From: an uncultured Pelagibacteraceae bacterium
GTDB lineage: Bacteria; Pseudomonadota; Alphaproteobacteria; Pelagibacterales; AG-422-B15
Length of the DNA stretch: 58,235 bases
NCBI GenBank assembly: GCA_902524795.1
Contig: CABZEU010000006.1
Span: 1 to 58,235, forward strand
Direction: 5' to 3'
Positions 19,524 through 30,527 of this stretch are shown here, piece by piece. The notes beneath the pieces were generated by a model. That model saw nothing but the letters and a program-made list of their open reading frames with translations, did not search any database and had not been told where the DNA came from. The number at the start of each line of letters is the position of its first letter. Within the stretch, counting starts at the first letter, position 1. The position numbers and the translations under genes are program-made.

Positions 19524-20211
19524 TTTTAGTAATTCCTTGCCTTATATAATAGATATACATGATCAATATAACAATTGATAGCAGGAACCATGTAACTGCA
19601 TACTGTAAGTGATTATTTGTTATGTTTGAAGGCTCAAATTCAATTAAAAGATTCTCAAATTTATTTTGATCAATAATTTTAAGAATATATGGACTTGATT
19701 CAATTTTATGAAAATTATCCATCTCAACAGTATTTAGTAGGTACCATATACTTGCTGAATATTCATTCTCAGGTATTAAAGGTTTTCTCTCTTTAGAATA
19801 TATTAGGGCTCCATTGACAATGAACTCCTTGTTTGAGTCTATAAAATCGAGATTAAAACTTTCCTTAAAATCATAAGGTATCCATCCCAAGATCACATAA
19901 ACATATTTTGCATCTTCGGTTTTTAAAGGCAATACAATTTCAAAGCCAGACATACCACTTAAATTTGATTTAAAAAAATACATAAGTTTTTCTTTTATAA
20001 AAGAACCTTCTAACTCTACTTGCATAAATTCAAATTCTTTATCTATGCCACCCTCAAAAGGAAATTTTTCCAGTTTGAGCGTATAATTTTTTTCAACTGA
20101 ATTAATTATATTCATCTTCCACTCTAATCTTTGGGTTTGCCAATAGCCAAGCAATAAAAGAAAGCAAATTGTTACTAGAAAAATAAAATGGAAAGAGAAA
20201 TTTTTAATCAA
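19513..20211 (-). CDS. SURF1-family cytochrome c oxidase assembly protein
   Basis: SURF1 helps insert heme a into subunit I of cytochrome c oxidase. The protein has one membrane helix at each end. The N-terminal helix is followed by the family signature GYWQTQRLEWK, and the segment YVILGWIPYDF matches the conserved V-x-x-GW-x-P pattern. The start is read at TTG 20211 (232 residues), just downstream of ctaE; an earlier in-frame ATG at 20298 lies inside ctaE and would add unrelated Cys-rich residues. Confidence 0.85.
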   Translation of the reverse strand: MIKNFSFHFIFLVTICFLLLLGYWQTQRLEWKMNIINSVEKNYTLKLEKFPFEGGIDKEFEFMQVELEGSFIKEKLMYFFKSNLSGMSGFEIVLPLKTEDAKYVYVILGWIPYDFKESFNLDFIDSNKEFIVNGALIYSKERKPLIPENEYSASIWYLLNTVEMDNFHKIESSPYILKIIDQNKFENLLIEFEPSNITNNHLQYAVTWFLLSIVILIMYIYYIRQGITKNEV

Positions 20212-20225
20212 TAGGTAGATTAAGT

Positions 20226-21023
20226 TTAATAATATCCCCAGACATAAATTGCAGCGAATAAAAATAGCCACACAACATCTACAAAGTGCCAGTACCATGC
20301 AGCCGCTTCAAAACCAAAGTGATGATCGGCTTTAAAGTGTCCTGCAATTGATCTTCCTAAGCAAACAATGAGCATAACTGTTCCCATTAATACATGAAAA
20401 CCATGGAAACCAGTTGCCATATAGAAAGTTGCTCCATAAATATGTCCCGAAAAAGCGAAGTCAGCATGCATATACTCATAAACCTGGAAGCCCGTAAAAA
20501 TAATGCCTAATCCTACTGTGCACCAGAGACCTTGGATCAACTCTTTTCTATTTCCCTCTGTTAGCGCGTGGTGCGCCCACGTAACGGTCGTACCTGATAG
20601 CAAAAGTATAAGTGTATTTATCAATGGTATATGCCAAGGATCCATTAAATGTATTTCTGCCGGAGGCCAAACAGATCCTATTTGTTCAGTAGGGAATAAA
20701 CTTGCGTTGAAATAAGCCCAAAACCATGCAACAAAGAACATAACTTCTGAAGCGATAAACAAGGTCATACCGTACCTCAAACCAATCTGAACTACAGGCG
20801 TATGATGGCCCTGGTGTTCTCCTTCAATAATAATGTCTCTAAACCACATGTATGTAACATAAATTACAATAGCTAATCCAATAAGCATTAACCATAAGTC
20901 ATCAGTTCTAAAATAAATTACAGCCCCAATACACAAGATAAGTGCGCCAATTGAAGCTAAAAGTGGCCAAGGACTTGGTTCTACTAAATGATACTCATGA
21001 GAATTTGGATTACGTGAACTCAT
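20226..21023 (-). CDS. ctaE: Cytochrome c oxidase subunit III
   Basis: This 265-residue protein has seven membrane helices. It begins with the typical HEYHLVEPSPWPLLAS and has FHGFHVLMGTVML and the C-terminal WHFVDVVWLFLFAAIYVWG. It is part of the aa3 terminal oxidase of the inner membrane and stabilises the active site during turnover. It follows ctaG by 5 bp and precedes SURF1. Confidence 0.97.
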   Translation of the reverse strand: MSSRNPNSHEYHLVEPSPWPLLASIGALILCIGAVIYFRTDDLWLMLIGLAIVIYVTYMWFRDIIIEGEHQGHHTPVVQIGLRYGMTLFIASEVMFFVAWFWAYFNASLFPTEQIGSVWPPAEIHLMDPWHIPLINTLILLLSGTTVTWAHHALTEGNRKELIQGLWCTVGLGIIFTGFQVYEYMHADFAFSGHIYGATFYMATGFHGFHVLMGTVMLIVCLGRSIAGHFKADHHFGFEAAAWYWHFVDVVWLFLFAAIYVWGYY

Positions 21024-21028
21024 AGAAA

Positions 21029-21574
21029 TTATGTATCACTGTTTTCGTAAAAGGTATAGGACAAAGTAACCTCAGATAGATCTGCCACATATTGATCATT
21101 TATAATTTCAGGATCGATATAAAAAGAAACTGGCATAATCTTTTTCTCATTAGCTTTTAATTCAGTATTTTGAAAACAGAAACATTCTATTTTGTTAAAA
21201 TATTTTGCTGCCTCAGCTGGGGAAACATTATATACTGCAGTTCCATTCAATGCTTGATTTGTATTATTGATTATAACGTAGTTGATTAATTTATTTTCAC
21301 CAATTTGAATTTGATGTGTTCTTTGCTCAGGGAAAAAATCCCAGTTCAGAGTTGATCCAACGTTTGAGTCAAGTCGTACATTTATTAGAGAATCAGTTAT
21401 GAAAACACTTTCTTGAGAATAAATTTTTGGGGTACCTCCAAAACCTGTAACTTTACAAAAGTAATTATATAGTGGTACAGATGCATATGCTAAAATTACC
21501 ATAGATATAACAATACCAAGCAGGCCTAATGCTAGAGAAGTATTCGAACTATATTTTAAATTAAAAAAATTCAT
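21029..21574 (-). CDS. ctaG: Cytochrome c oxidase assembly protein CtaG/Cox11
   Basis: This copper chaperone delivers Cu to the CuB site of subunit I. The 181-residue protein has a single N-terminal membrane helix, a conserved ASVPLYNYFCKVTGFGG, and the copper motif CFCF in NKIECFCFQNTEL with a downstream PVSFYIDPE. The start codon directly follows the stop of the 35-residue ORF without a gap, so translation is likely coupled. Confidence 0.95.
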   Translation of the reverse strand: MNFFNLKYSSNTSLALGLLGIVISMVILAYASVPLYNYFCKVTGFGGTPKIYSQESVFITDSLINVRLDSNVGSTLNWDFFPEQRTHQIQIGENKLINYVIINNTNQALNGTAVYNVSPAEAAKYFNKIECFCFQNTELKANEKKIMPVSFYIDPEIINDQYVADLSEVTLSYTFYENSDT

Positions 21575-21682
21575 TTATACGAGACTTAACCTGTAAATTG
21601 TGTATGTGAAGAATGAGGCAACAAAAAAAACAAGTATTAATGCTGTAATTATGTTCCTTCTTTTTATTTTTTTATTAATCAT
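21575..21682 (-). CDS. Small single-helix protein between ctaB and ctaG
   Basis: A 35-codon gene begins at 21682 with its ATG overlapping the ctaB stop (ATGA) and ends at 21575 directly against the ctaG start. The product starts with a very basic stretch (MINKKIKRRN), then one membrane helix (IITALILVFFVASFFTYTIY) and a short tail. Alphaproteobacterial ctaB-ctaG clusters often hold such a tiny basic one-helix protein at this place, sometimes called CoxF, whose role is presumed to be oxidase assembly. The double coupling to its neighbours argues strongly that it is translated. Confidence 0.8.
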   Translation of the reverse strand: MINKKIKRRNIITALILVFFVASFFTYTIYRLSLV

Positions 21683-22608
21683 AATATATTCCATAACAAG
21701 TTATCAATTAGGAGGATTGCAAAAATATTAAAGAGATAAATAATGGAAAAGAAGAATAGAGTTTGTGCTTTTTTTTCTAATAACATGCTGTGATCTAAAT
21801 ATTTTCTAAGATCTAATGCTAAATATATAAAGCAGATACCCATAATAGATGACAAAGTTCCAAAGAATAATGAATAGTAGTAACTCATTAAAAGTGTTAC
21901 AGGCAAGAGTGTTAATGAGTAAGCAATAATTAAACTAACTGTTTTCTTATTTCCGACGACCAGTGGCATCATTGGAATACCTGCCCTTTTGTAGTCATCA
22001 GATTTATAGAGTGCAAGTGCCCAAAAATGTGGCGGGGTCCATAAAAAAATTAAAATAAAAACCAGACTAATTTCAGGAGATATGCTGCCAGTAACAGCTG
22101 TCCATCCAATCATTGGGGGGAACGCTCCAGCGGCTCCGCCGATAACAATATTTTGTGGAGTTCTTTTCTTTAGCCATATTGTATAGACAAAAATATAATA
22201 GAGTATAGTTAGAAGAAGAATTGAAGCAGACAGTAAGTTTGCAACATAGTATAAAAGATAAACTGAAAATAATGACAAAATAATTCCATAAATAAGAGCT
22301 CCATTCGCACTAATAAGCCCCATAGGTAAAACTCTATTCTTAGTTCTTTCCATTAACAGATCTGTCTTTCTTTCATACCACATATTTAATGCACCAGATG
22401 CACCTGATCCAATTGAGATAGCTATAATTATAAGAACTCCTTCAGAGATTGTTATAAATCCTGGAGCAATAATCATGCCGACTAAGCTGGTAAAAATAGA
22501 AAGAGACATAACTCTTGGTTTTAATAAGGATATATAAAAACCAAACTTTAAAAGAAATGAATTGATCCCAATTTCTTGTTTATCAGAAACTGAAGTTACA
22601 TTTACCAT
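21679..22608 (-). CDS. ctaB: Protoheme IX farnesyltransferase (heme O synthase)
   Basis: This enzyme adds a farnesyl group to heme b, making heme O for the oxidase. The 309-residue UbiA-type prenyltransferase has about eight or nine membrane helices with the first Asp-rich motif in NMWYERKTDLLMERTKNR and the second in LYKSDDYKRAGIPMM. It sits between ctaD (10 bp away) and the small ORF it overlaps by 4 bp. Its farnesyl diphosphate should come from the ispA-type enzyme, whose only candidate in this window is aberrant. Confidence 0.97.
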   Translation of the reverse strand: MVNVTSVSDKQEIGINSFLLKFGFYISLLKPRVMSLSIFTSLVGMIIAPGFITISEGVLIIIAISIGSGASGALNMWYERKTDLLMERTKNRVLPMGLISANGALIYGIILSLFSVYLLYYVANLLSASILLLTILYYIFVYTIWLKKRTPQNIVIGGAAGAFPPMIGWTAVTGSISPEISLVFILIFLWTPPHFWALALYKSDDYKRAGIPMMPLVVGNKKTVSLIIAYSLTLLPVTLLMSYYYSLFFGTLSSIMGICFIYLALDLRKYLDHSMLLEKKAQTLFFFSIIYLFNIFAILLIDNLLWNIL

Positions 22609-22617
22609 TCGACCTAA

Positions 22618-25121
<2,504 letters not shown>

Positions 25122-25168
25122 TATGTATTAATATATACTGTTTAAATTCTTAGAAACTATGAGTAATT

Positions 25169-25187
25169 TTGCGACAGTTTGACGCAA
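25169..25187. promoter_or_regulatory. GC-rich dyad resembling a RegA/PrrA-type operator
   Basis: The intergenic sequence contains GCGAC at 25171-25175, five bases, and GACGC at 25181-25185, flanked by TT and AA, so the half-sites form GCGNC-N5-GNCGC. This matches the published form of RegA/PrrA response-regulator sites as I remember it. The dyad stands out in very AT-rich surroundings and lies between ctaC and tldD. The regulator is not in the window. Confidence 0.4.
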
Positions 25188-25258
25188 TTTTTATTAGTTT
25201 TTAGGGTTTTTTTAGTATAAATTAAAAAAATTAGAGTAATTTCATTGAGCATCTGAAT

Positions 25259-26704
25259 ATGAATAAGTTCATAAAGAATCAATCAACTGATACCCTGTTC
25301 TTCTCTAGAAGTAATCTGGACAATAGCAGTGTTGATAAAATAGTTTCAAACGCCCTCCACAAGGCAGATGATGGTGAATTGTTCATGGAATTTTGTGAGA
25401 GTGAAAGCTTTGTATACGATGATCAAAGACTAAAAAGTGCCTCTTTTGATACGTCAAAAGGTTTTGGTTTAAGAGCTGTTGCAGGTGAAAGTTCTGGCTA
25501 TGCTCATTCATCTGACATAGACGAAAAGTCTCTTAAAAAAGCATCTGATACAGTAAATTTTGTCACCAAAGATAACAACGCAAATTTTAATACTGTGTTT
25601 TCCCAGACTAATAGAAAACTATACAACGAAGCAAACCCTATCAATGAAACAGAATTTTCTGAAAAAGTTAACGTTTTAAAAAACATCGATGAATATGCAC
25701 GTTCAAAAAATTCCCAGGTTAAACAAGTTTCCGCATCTTTAAATGGTGAGTGGCAAGCAGTTCGTATCTACAGACCAGGAGGAATTGTTATTGAAGATCT
25801 AAGGCCATTAGTCAGATTGTATATTTCAATTGTATTAGAAAAAGATGGAAGACAAGAAAATGGAAGCAGGGGTTCAGGTGGCAGAGTCGATTATTCATCT
25901 TTTCTGGATCCAAGTCATTGGAAGCAACAAGTAGACGAGGCCATTAATCAAGCAGAGATAAATTTAACTTCAGTGGATACACCCGCAGGCGAAATGGACG
26001 TGGTACTTGGTCCAGGATATCCGGGAGTTCTTCTTCATGAAGCGATTGGACATGGACTTGAAGGAGATTTTAATAGAAAAAAAACATCTGCATTCTCCAA
26101 TTTACTTGGAGAGAAAATTGCTGATGAAGCGGTAACAGTAGTTGATGATGGCACTATTGACTCAAGAAGAGGATCTTTAAGTGTAGATGATGAGGGAACA
26201 CCCACGAGCTGTACTACTTTAATTGAAAATGGAATTTTGACAGGGTATATGCAAGACCGACTCAATTCAAGATTGATGGGAGTTAGTCCAACAGGAAATG
26301 GTCGAAGAGAAAGTTATGCACATTTACCAATGCCAAGAATGACCAATACTCACATGTTGTCTGGAAACAGAGACCCAAATGAAATTCTAAAGTCAGTAAA
26401 AAATGGATTGTATGCAGTAGATTTTGGTGGAGGACAAGTAGATATTACCAGTGGAAAGTTTGTATTCACTTGCACAGAAGCTTATAAAATTGAAAATGGG
26501 GTTGTTACAAATCCTGTCAAGGGAGCCACTTTAATAGGTAATGGACCTGACGTGCTTAAAAGAGTAAAAATGGTCGGCAATGACTCAAAAATGGATAGTG
26601 GTATAGGAACTTGCGGTAAAGATGGGCAGAGTGTTCCTGTTGGAGTTGGCCAGCCAACAATGTTAATTGAAAACTTAACTGTCGGTGGTACTGCTACTTC
26701 TTAA
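25259..26704 (+). CDS. tldD: Metalloprotease TldD
   Basis: TldD pairs with TldE/PmbA to form a metallopeptidase that degrades unfolded peptides and, in some bacteria, matures peptide natural products. The 481-residue length is normal. The zinc motif HEAIGHGLEGD lies near residue 260, and the C-terminal GTCGKDGQSVPVGVGQPT is typical. The partner gene is not in this window. tldD next to a divergent ctaC is a standard alphaproteobacterial arrangement. The stop overlaps the convergent acyl-CoA ligase by 4 bp. Confidence 0.97.
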   Translation: MNKFIKNQSTDTLFFSRSNLDNSSVDKIVSNALHKADDGELFMEFCESESFVYDDQRLKSASFDTSKGFGLRAVAGESSGYAHSSDIDEKSLKKASDTVNFVTKDNNANFNTVFSQTNRKLYNEANPINETEFSEKVNVLKNIDEYARSKNSQVKQVSASLNGEWQAVRIYRPGGIVIEDLRPLVRLYISIVLEKDGRQENGSRGSGGRVDYSSFLDPSHWKQQVDEAINQAEINLTSVDTPAGEMDVVLGPGYPGVLLHEAIGHGLEGDFNRKKTSAFSNLLGEKIADEAVTVVDDGTIDSRRGSLSVDDEGTPTSCTTLIENGILTGYMQDRLNSRLMGVSPTGNGRRESYAHLPMPRMTNTHMLSGNRDPNEILKSVKNGLYAVDFGGGQVDITSGKFVFTCTEAYKIENGVVTNPVKGATLIGNGPDVLKRVKMVGNDSKMDSGIGTCGKDGQSVPVGVGQPTMLIENLTVGGTATS

Positions 26705-28266
26705 CTTACTTGTCGATCCTGATCTTTCCAATACGGTTCACGTAATACTTTTTTAAGAACTTTACCACTTGCATTTCTTGGAACTTCATCAATAAAATCA
26801 ATTGACTGAGGTTTTTTATAACTTGCAATTCTATCTTTACAAAAATTGATTACATCTTCCTCGGTTAGATCAGAGCCTTCTTTTTTTACAATACACGCTT
26901 TAACCACTTCACCATATTTTTCATCAGGTACACCAATTACAGCAGCATCAATAATGTTTGGATGAGCAAACAAGGCTGCTTCTACTTCTGTAGAATAAAT
27001 GTTCTCACCACCCGATACTATCATATCTTTTATTCTATCTTGGATGTAAACAAATCCCTCTTCATCCATACGCCCAGCATCACCTGTGTGCATCCATCCT
27101 CCCATTAATGCCTTTTCTGTTTCTTCTTTTTTATTCCAATACCCTTTCATAATCTGAGGACCTTTTGCACAAATCTGACCTATCTCTCCAACAGGAAGTA
27201 GATTATCATTTTCATCTCTAATTTCAACTTGAGTATCTATAGCTGGTCTTCCACAGGATTTTAAAAGCTCAGGTTTTTCCTTAATAGCACGGATGTGTTC
27301 TTCAGGTGTCATTAAGCAGATTACAGCAACTGTCTCTGTCATTCCAAAACCTTGTCCAAATTTACACTTAAAAATATCCATTGCTTTTTTTAAAGTTTCA
27401 GGAGCTATTGGCGATGCCCCATAATGTATTTGGTCTAAATCTAAATACTCATGGCTTGCCACGTCAGGTACAGAAACCAAACATGCTTGTATCATCGCTG
27501 GAACAAGAACTGTGTGGGTAATTTTTTCTTTAGCTAAGCAATTGACAACATCTTGTGGAATAAAATCTTCCTGAATTATATTAGTGCCACCAATAGCAAT
27601 ACAACCACACATATTAATCATTGCAGCCGCATGATACATAGGTGCTACTAGCAATGTCCTTGAGGGAGTTGGCAGTTTCAAGCTGTTTAAATACTGCCTT
27701 ATATTTGCTGCGACGTTTTTTTGCTGTAAGACAGCTCCCTTTGGATGACCTGTAGTACCACTCGTATACATTTGGTAGACATCATCTTCAGCGCTAACAT
27801 CAATTTGAGGCTTTTCATCTGGTTGATCGCTAATCCAATCATAAAATTCTATCCAATCACTTCCAAACTCTGATGACTCAATATAAATAAAATTTTGTAT
27901 ATGTTTATAATTATTTCTACTTATTTTTATTCTCTCACAATACTCATTACCCCTTATAATCATAATTTTAGATTCTGAATCATTTACAATATATTCCCAT
28001 TCTTTATCAGCTAAACGATAATTAAGTGGAACCGGTACAACTCCAACCTTAGAAGCCGCATAATACATAAATGCCATTTCAGAAGAATTCTTAGATAAAA
28101 ATGCAAATCTTTCTCCCTTTTTTAACCCTGCTGAAATCAATGAATGAGCTAGTTTATTGCTTAAAGTATTTGCCTCACGATATGTAATTTGTCTACCTTG
28201 GAACTCAGAGAATAAGAAATCTGGCTGTTTATCTAATTTGTTTTCTAAATGTTCGTGTAGAAGCAT
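26701..28266 (-). CDS. Acyl-CoA synthetase (AMP-forming)
   Basis: This ligase activates a carboxylic acid to its CoA ester through an acyl-adenylate. The 521-residue protein has the P-loop-like YTSGTTGHPKGAVL near 168-181, the adenylate motif GFGMTETVAV, the hinge GWMHTGDAGRMDEEGFVYIQDRIKD split over two motifs, and the catalytic Lys in NASGKVLKKVLR near the C-terminus. It resembles medium/long-chain fatty acid ligases; chain length cannot be told. It is 63 bp downstream of the S45 acylase on the same strand and may activate the acid that enzyme releases. Confidence 0.93.
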   Translation of the reverse strand: MLLHEHLENKLDKQPDFLFSEFQGRQITYREANTLSNKLAHSLISAGLKKGERFAFLSKNSSEMAFMYYAASKVGVVPVPLNYRLADKEWEYIVNDSESKIMIIRGNEYCERIKISRNNYKHIQNFIYIESSEFGSDWIEFYDWISDQPDEKPQIDVSAEDDVYQMYTSGTTGHPKGAVLQQKNVAANIRQYLNSLKLPTPSRTLLVAPMYHAAAMINMCGCIAIGGTNIIQEDFIPQDVVNCLAKEKITHTVLVPAMIQACLVSVPDVASHEYLDLDQIHYGASPIAPETLKKAMDIFKCKFGQGFGMTETVAVICLMTPEEHIRAIKEKPELLKSCGRPAIDTQVEIRDENDNLLPVGEIGQICAKGPQIMKGYWNKKEETEKALMGGWMHTGDAGRMDEEGFVYIQDRIKDMIVSGGENIYSTEVEAALFAHPNIIDAAVIGVPDEKYGEVVKACIVKKEGSDLTEEDVINFCKDRIASYKKPQSIDFIDEVPRNASGKVLKKVLREPYWKDQDRQVS

Positions 28267-28329
28267 TCCAAAATTTTATAGCGAAATTTATTTTCTACAA
28301 GTTGAAAGTTATCAAAAAATTAAACTGTT

Positions 28330-30525
28330 TTATGGAAATTGAGTTTCGTTAAAAAAGGTATTTTTTAGTTCTTCTCTAGCAAATAAATGAATTTGATCAT
28401 CATAATGATCTGAAGCTCTATCTATTGTTGCACTTCCAAACTGATGAATACTTTTGGAAATCAGTTCTTGTTCATTGTTCCATTTTACATAAATATACAA
28501 ACCATCTCCAGCAACAGCTTTCAAAATACCATCTTCTGTTCTTGGCGAATAAATTGCTCTTAAAACATCTGGTCCACCTTGAATGTGAACTAAATTATTA
28601 CCTCGTTCGAGAAAGCTGACATCTTTCCAACTAATGCTCAAACCACCAAAATTAATTTCAAATTCATCCACACAATCTCTAAATATCTGAATTGCGTCTG
28701 GCTCTAATTCTCTATTAATCTCAGCCAACCACTCAGGTGAAAGTATACACACCCCAAAAGCTGCATGCTGATTATTCGAGTCAGTTCCTAAATCCCAATC
28801 ACTAAGAAAATCTTGAGCATCAATCAATCTTTGATCACCTTTAAAATCATAATCTAGTATTTTTTTTAAAAACCTATATTGACGAGAATTATACGAGTAT
28901 TTATTGTCATGTTTATACTTACCCAAATCATTAAAAGAAATAGAGTCATTGCTTTCAAATAATTCAAAAGATCGGTAGGCTCTATTTGTTGTCCTCGTTT
29001 GAAAGCCCATAGTAGAATCAAAATTTTCAATTAATAGATTGTCGGCCTTACTCGTAACAAAAAAAGGGTTTTGGTTAGTACTAAATAAATATCCTGAGTC
29101 TGGGTTCAAAATCTGCGGGATCTCAGTAAAGTTATGATACTCTTTCCAAATTAAATTTCTATCATCACCTGGAATTACTTTCGCCCAATCATAATCAGAA
29201 TTTCTTTTTGGAGCTTTCATATTGTGAACAAAGTAAATGTTATCTTCTTTATCAGCATAAACTAAGTTAAAGCTAGCGATCTGCTGCATTTTTAATGCGC
29301 CAATCCACTCATCAAAATTCTTCGCCTTATTCATTTTGAACCACGCAGTAGAATGATTAATAGTATCCATACCAACAAACCTTATTGCATAGGCTTTTTC
29401 ACCATCCTTTAAAACAGGGCCATGCTCTGAATGATACATAGTGATTGGATAATTAATATATAACGGTCCAAATAACTTTACTCGAAAAACTTGATCTCTT
29501 TTTATAAAGTCAATCCATTCACCGTCCAATAAATATTGATCATTATTTTTTGAATTTATCTTAAGCTTATATATGTCAGATAAATCTGGTTGATTCACTG
29601 TAGCTCCCCAACCTAAGTGCTCGTTAAAGCCTTTATGAACAAATGGTGATCCAGGGAAAGTTCCACCCATAATATTTAGACCTTCATCACTTTTGAGGTG
29701 AATTTCATACCAGGCAACTGGTCCAGTAAGAGGCTGGTGAGAGTTGATAATCAACATAGTTTCATTATCTTTTGATCTTCTTTTTGAAACAGCAAAAGCA
29801 TTTGAACCTGAGGGTTTAAAATGTGATTTAATACTTGCAACTAAAGGGTTATTCGATAAATCATTTTTATTTATAGCTATAACTTGATTGTCATCACTCA
29901 TTAAATTTATAACTTCATTTATTGTATGATCAATGCCATAGAATAAAGGCAATTGAAAAGTCATCCCAACTAATAGATCTTTTGCTGTGGTTGGATAGAG
30001 AGATTGATCAACTAATGATGGATTTATTGCTGCATAATAATTTAATCCATCAGAGTATCCAGTTATATAATCAAGTGTTTCCTTTGGAATTTCCCTAATT
30101 TTTTTCTCAACTGTACTATTAGTATCAAAAAATTTAATCAAAAAATCTAATTCGACTCCTTCAATGGCGTCTATATTTTCCATTATATCACCATTTCCAG
30201 TTAAAAGTGCATACAGTGCTGAGATAGAATCAAAAGAAAAATTAAAGTCAGAAAGTGTTCCTCTAGACATTTTAATCATCATTTCTATGTGCTCTAAATC
30301 GTCCTCAGCCTGAGCAACTGCAAATCCAAAAGCTGCATCTTTATCCCTAATGCCATGAATATGTGGAACACCGTAAGTATCTCGTTTTATTTGATAACTA
30401 TAATTTTTCTCTACCTCTAAAAATTTTTTAGTGTCAAAATTAATTGTATTTCTGTAATTTTGAAATATTAGGAATATAACAAAAATGACTGCAACGCTTA
30501 ACAACGAAAATAAAAAATTTTTCAA
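28330..30525 (-). CDS. Penicillin acylase family (S45) N-terminal-serine amidohydrolase
   Basis: This 731-residue precursor of an Ntn hydrolase cleaves amide bonds of N-acyl compounds. An N-terminal signal/anchor helix (residues 4-22) directs it to the periplasm. The alpha-chain signature RDTYGVPHIHG and DKDAAFGFAVAQAEDDLEHIE is followed by the autoprocessing site Gly240-Ser241 in PSGSNAFAVS; Ser241 becomes the nucleophile of the beta chain. INSHQPLTGP and GWGATVNQPDLSDIY complete the site. Relatives act on beta-lactams, acyl-homoserine lactones or N-acylated amino acids and amines; the substrate is unknown. It follows the GMC gene by 2 bp. Confidence 0.9.
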   Translation of the reverse strand: MKNFLFSLLSVAVIFVIFLIFQNYRNTINFDTKKFLEVEKNYSYQIKRDTYGVPHIHGIRDKDAAFGFAVAQAEDDLEHIEMMIKMSRGTLSDFNFSFDSISALYALLTGNGDIMENIDAIEGVELDFLIKFFDTNSTVEKKIREIPKETLDYITGYSDGLNYYAAINPSLVDQSLYPTTAKDLLVGMTFQLPLFYGIDHTINEVINLMSDDNQVIAINKNDLSNNPLVASIKSHFKPSGSNAFAVSKRRSKDNETMLIINSHQPLTGPVAWYEIHLKSDEGLNIMGGTFPGSPFVHKGFNEHLGWGATVNQPDLSDIYKLKINSKNNDQYLLDGEWIDFIKRDQVFRVKLFGPLYINYPITMYHSEHGPVLKDGEKAYAIRFVGMDTINHSTAWFKMNKAKNFDEWIGALKMQQIASFNLVYADKEDNIYFVHNMKAPKRNSDYDWAKVIPGDDRNLIWKEYHNFTEIPQILNPDSGYLFSTNQNPFFVTSKADNLLIENFDSTMGFQTRTTNRAYRSFELFESNDSISFNDLGKYKHDNKYSYNSRQYRFLKKILDYDFKGDQRLIDAQDFLSDWDLGTDSNNQHAAFGVCILSPEWLAEINRELEPDAIQIFRDCVDEFEINFGGLSISWKDVSFLERGNNLVHIQGGPDVLRAIYSPRTEDGILKAVAGDGLYIYVKWNNEQELISKSIHQFGSATIDRASDHYDDQIHLFAREELKNTFFNETQFP

Positions 30526-30527
30526 AA

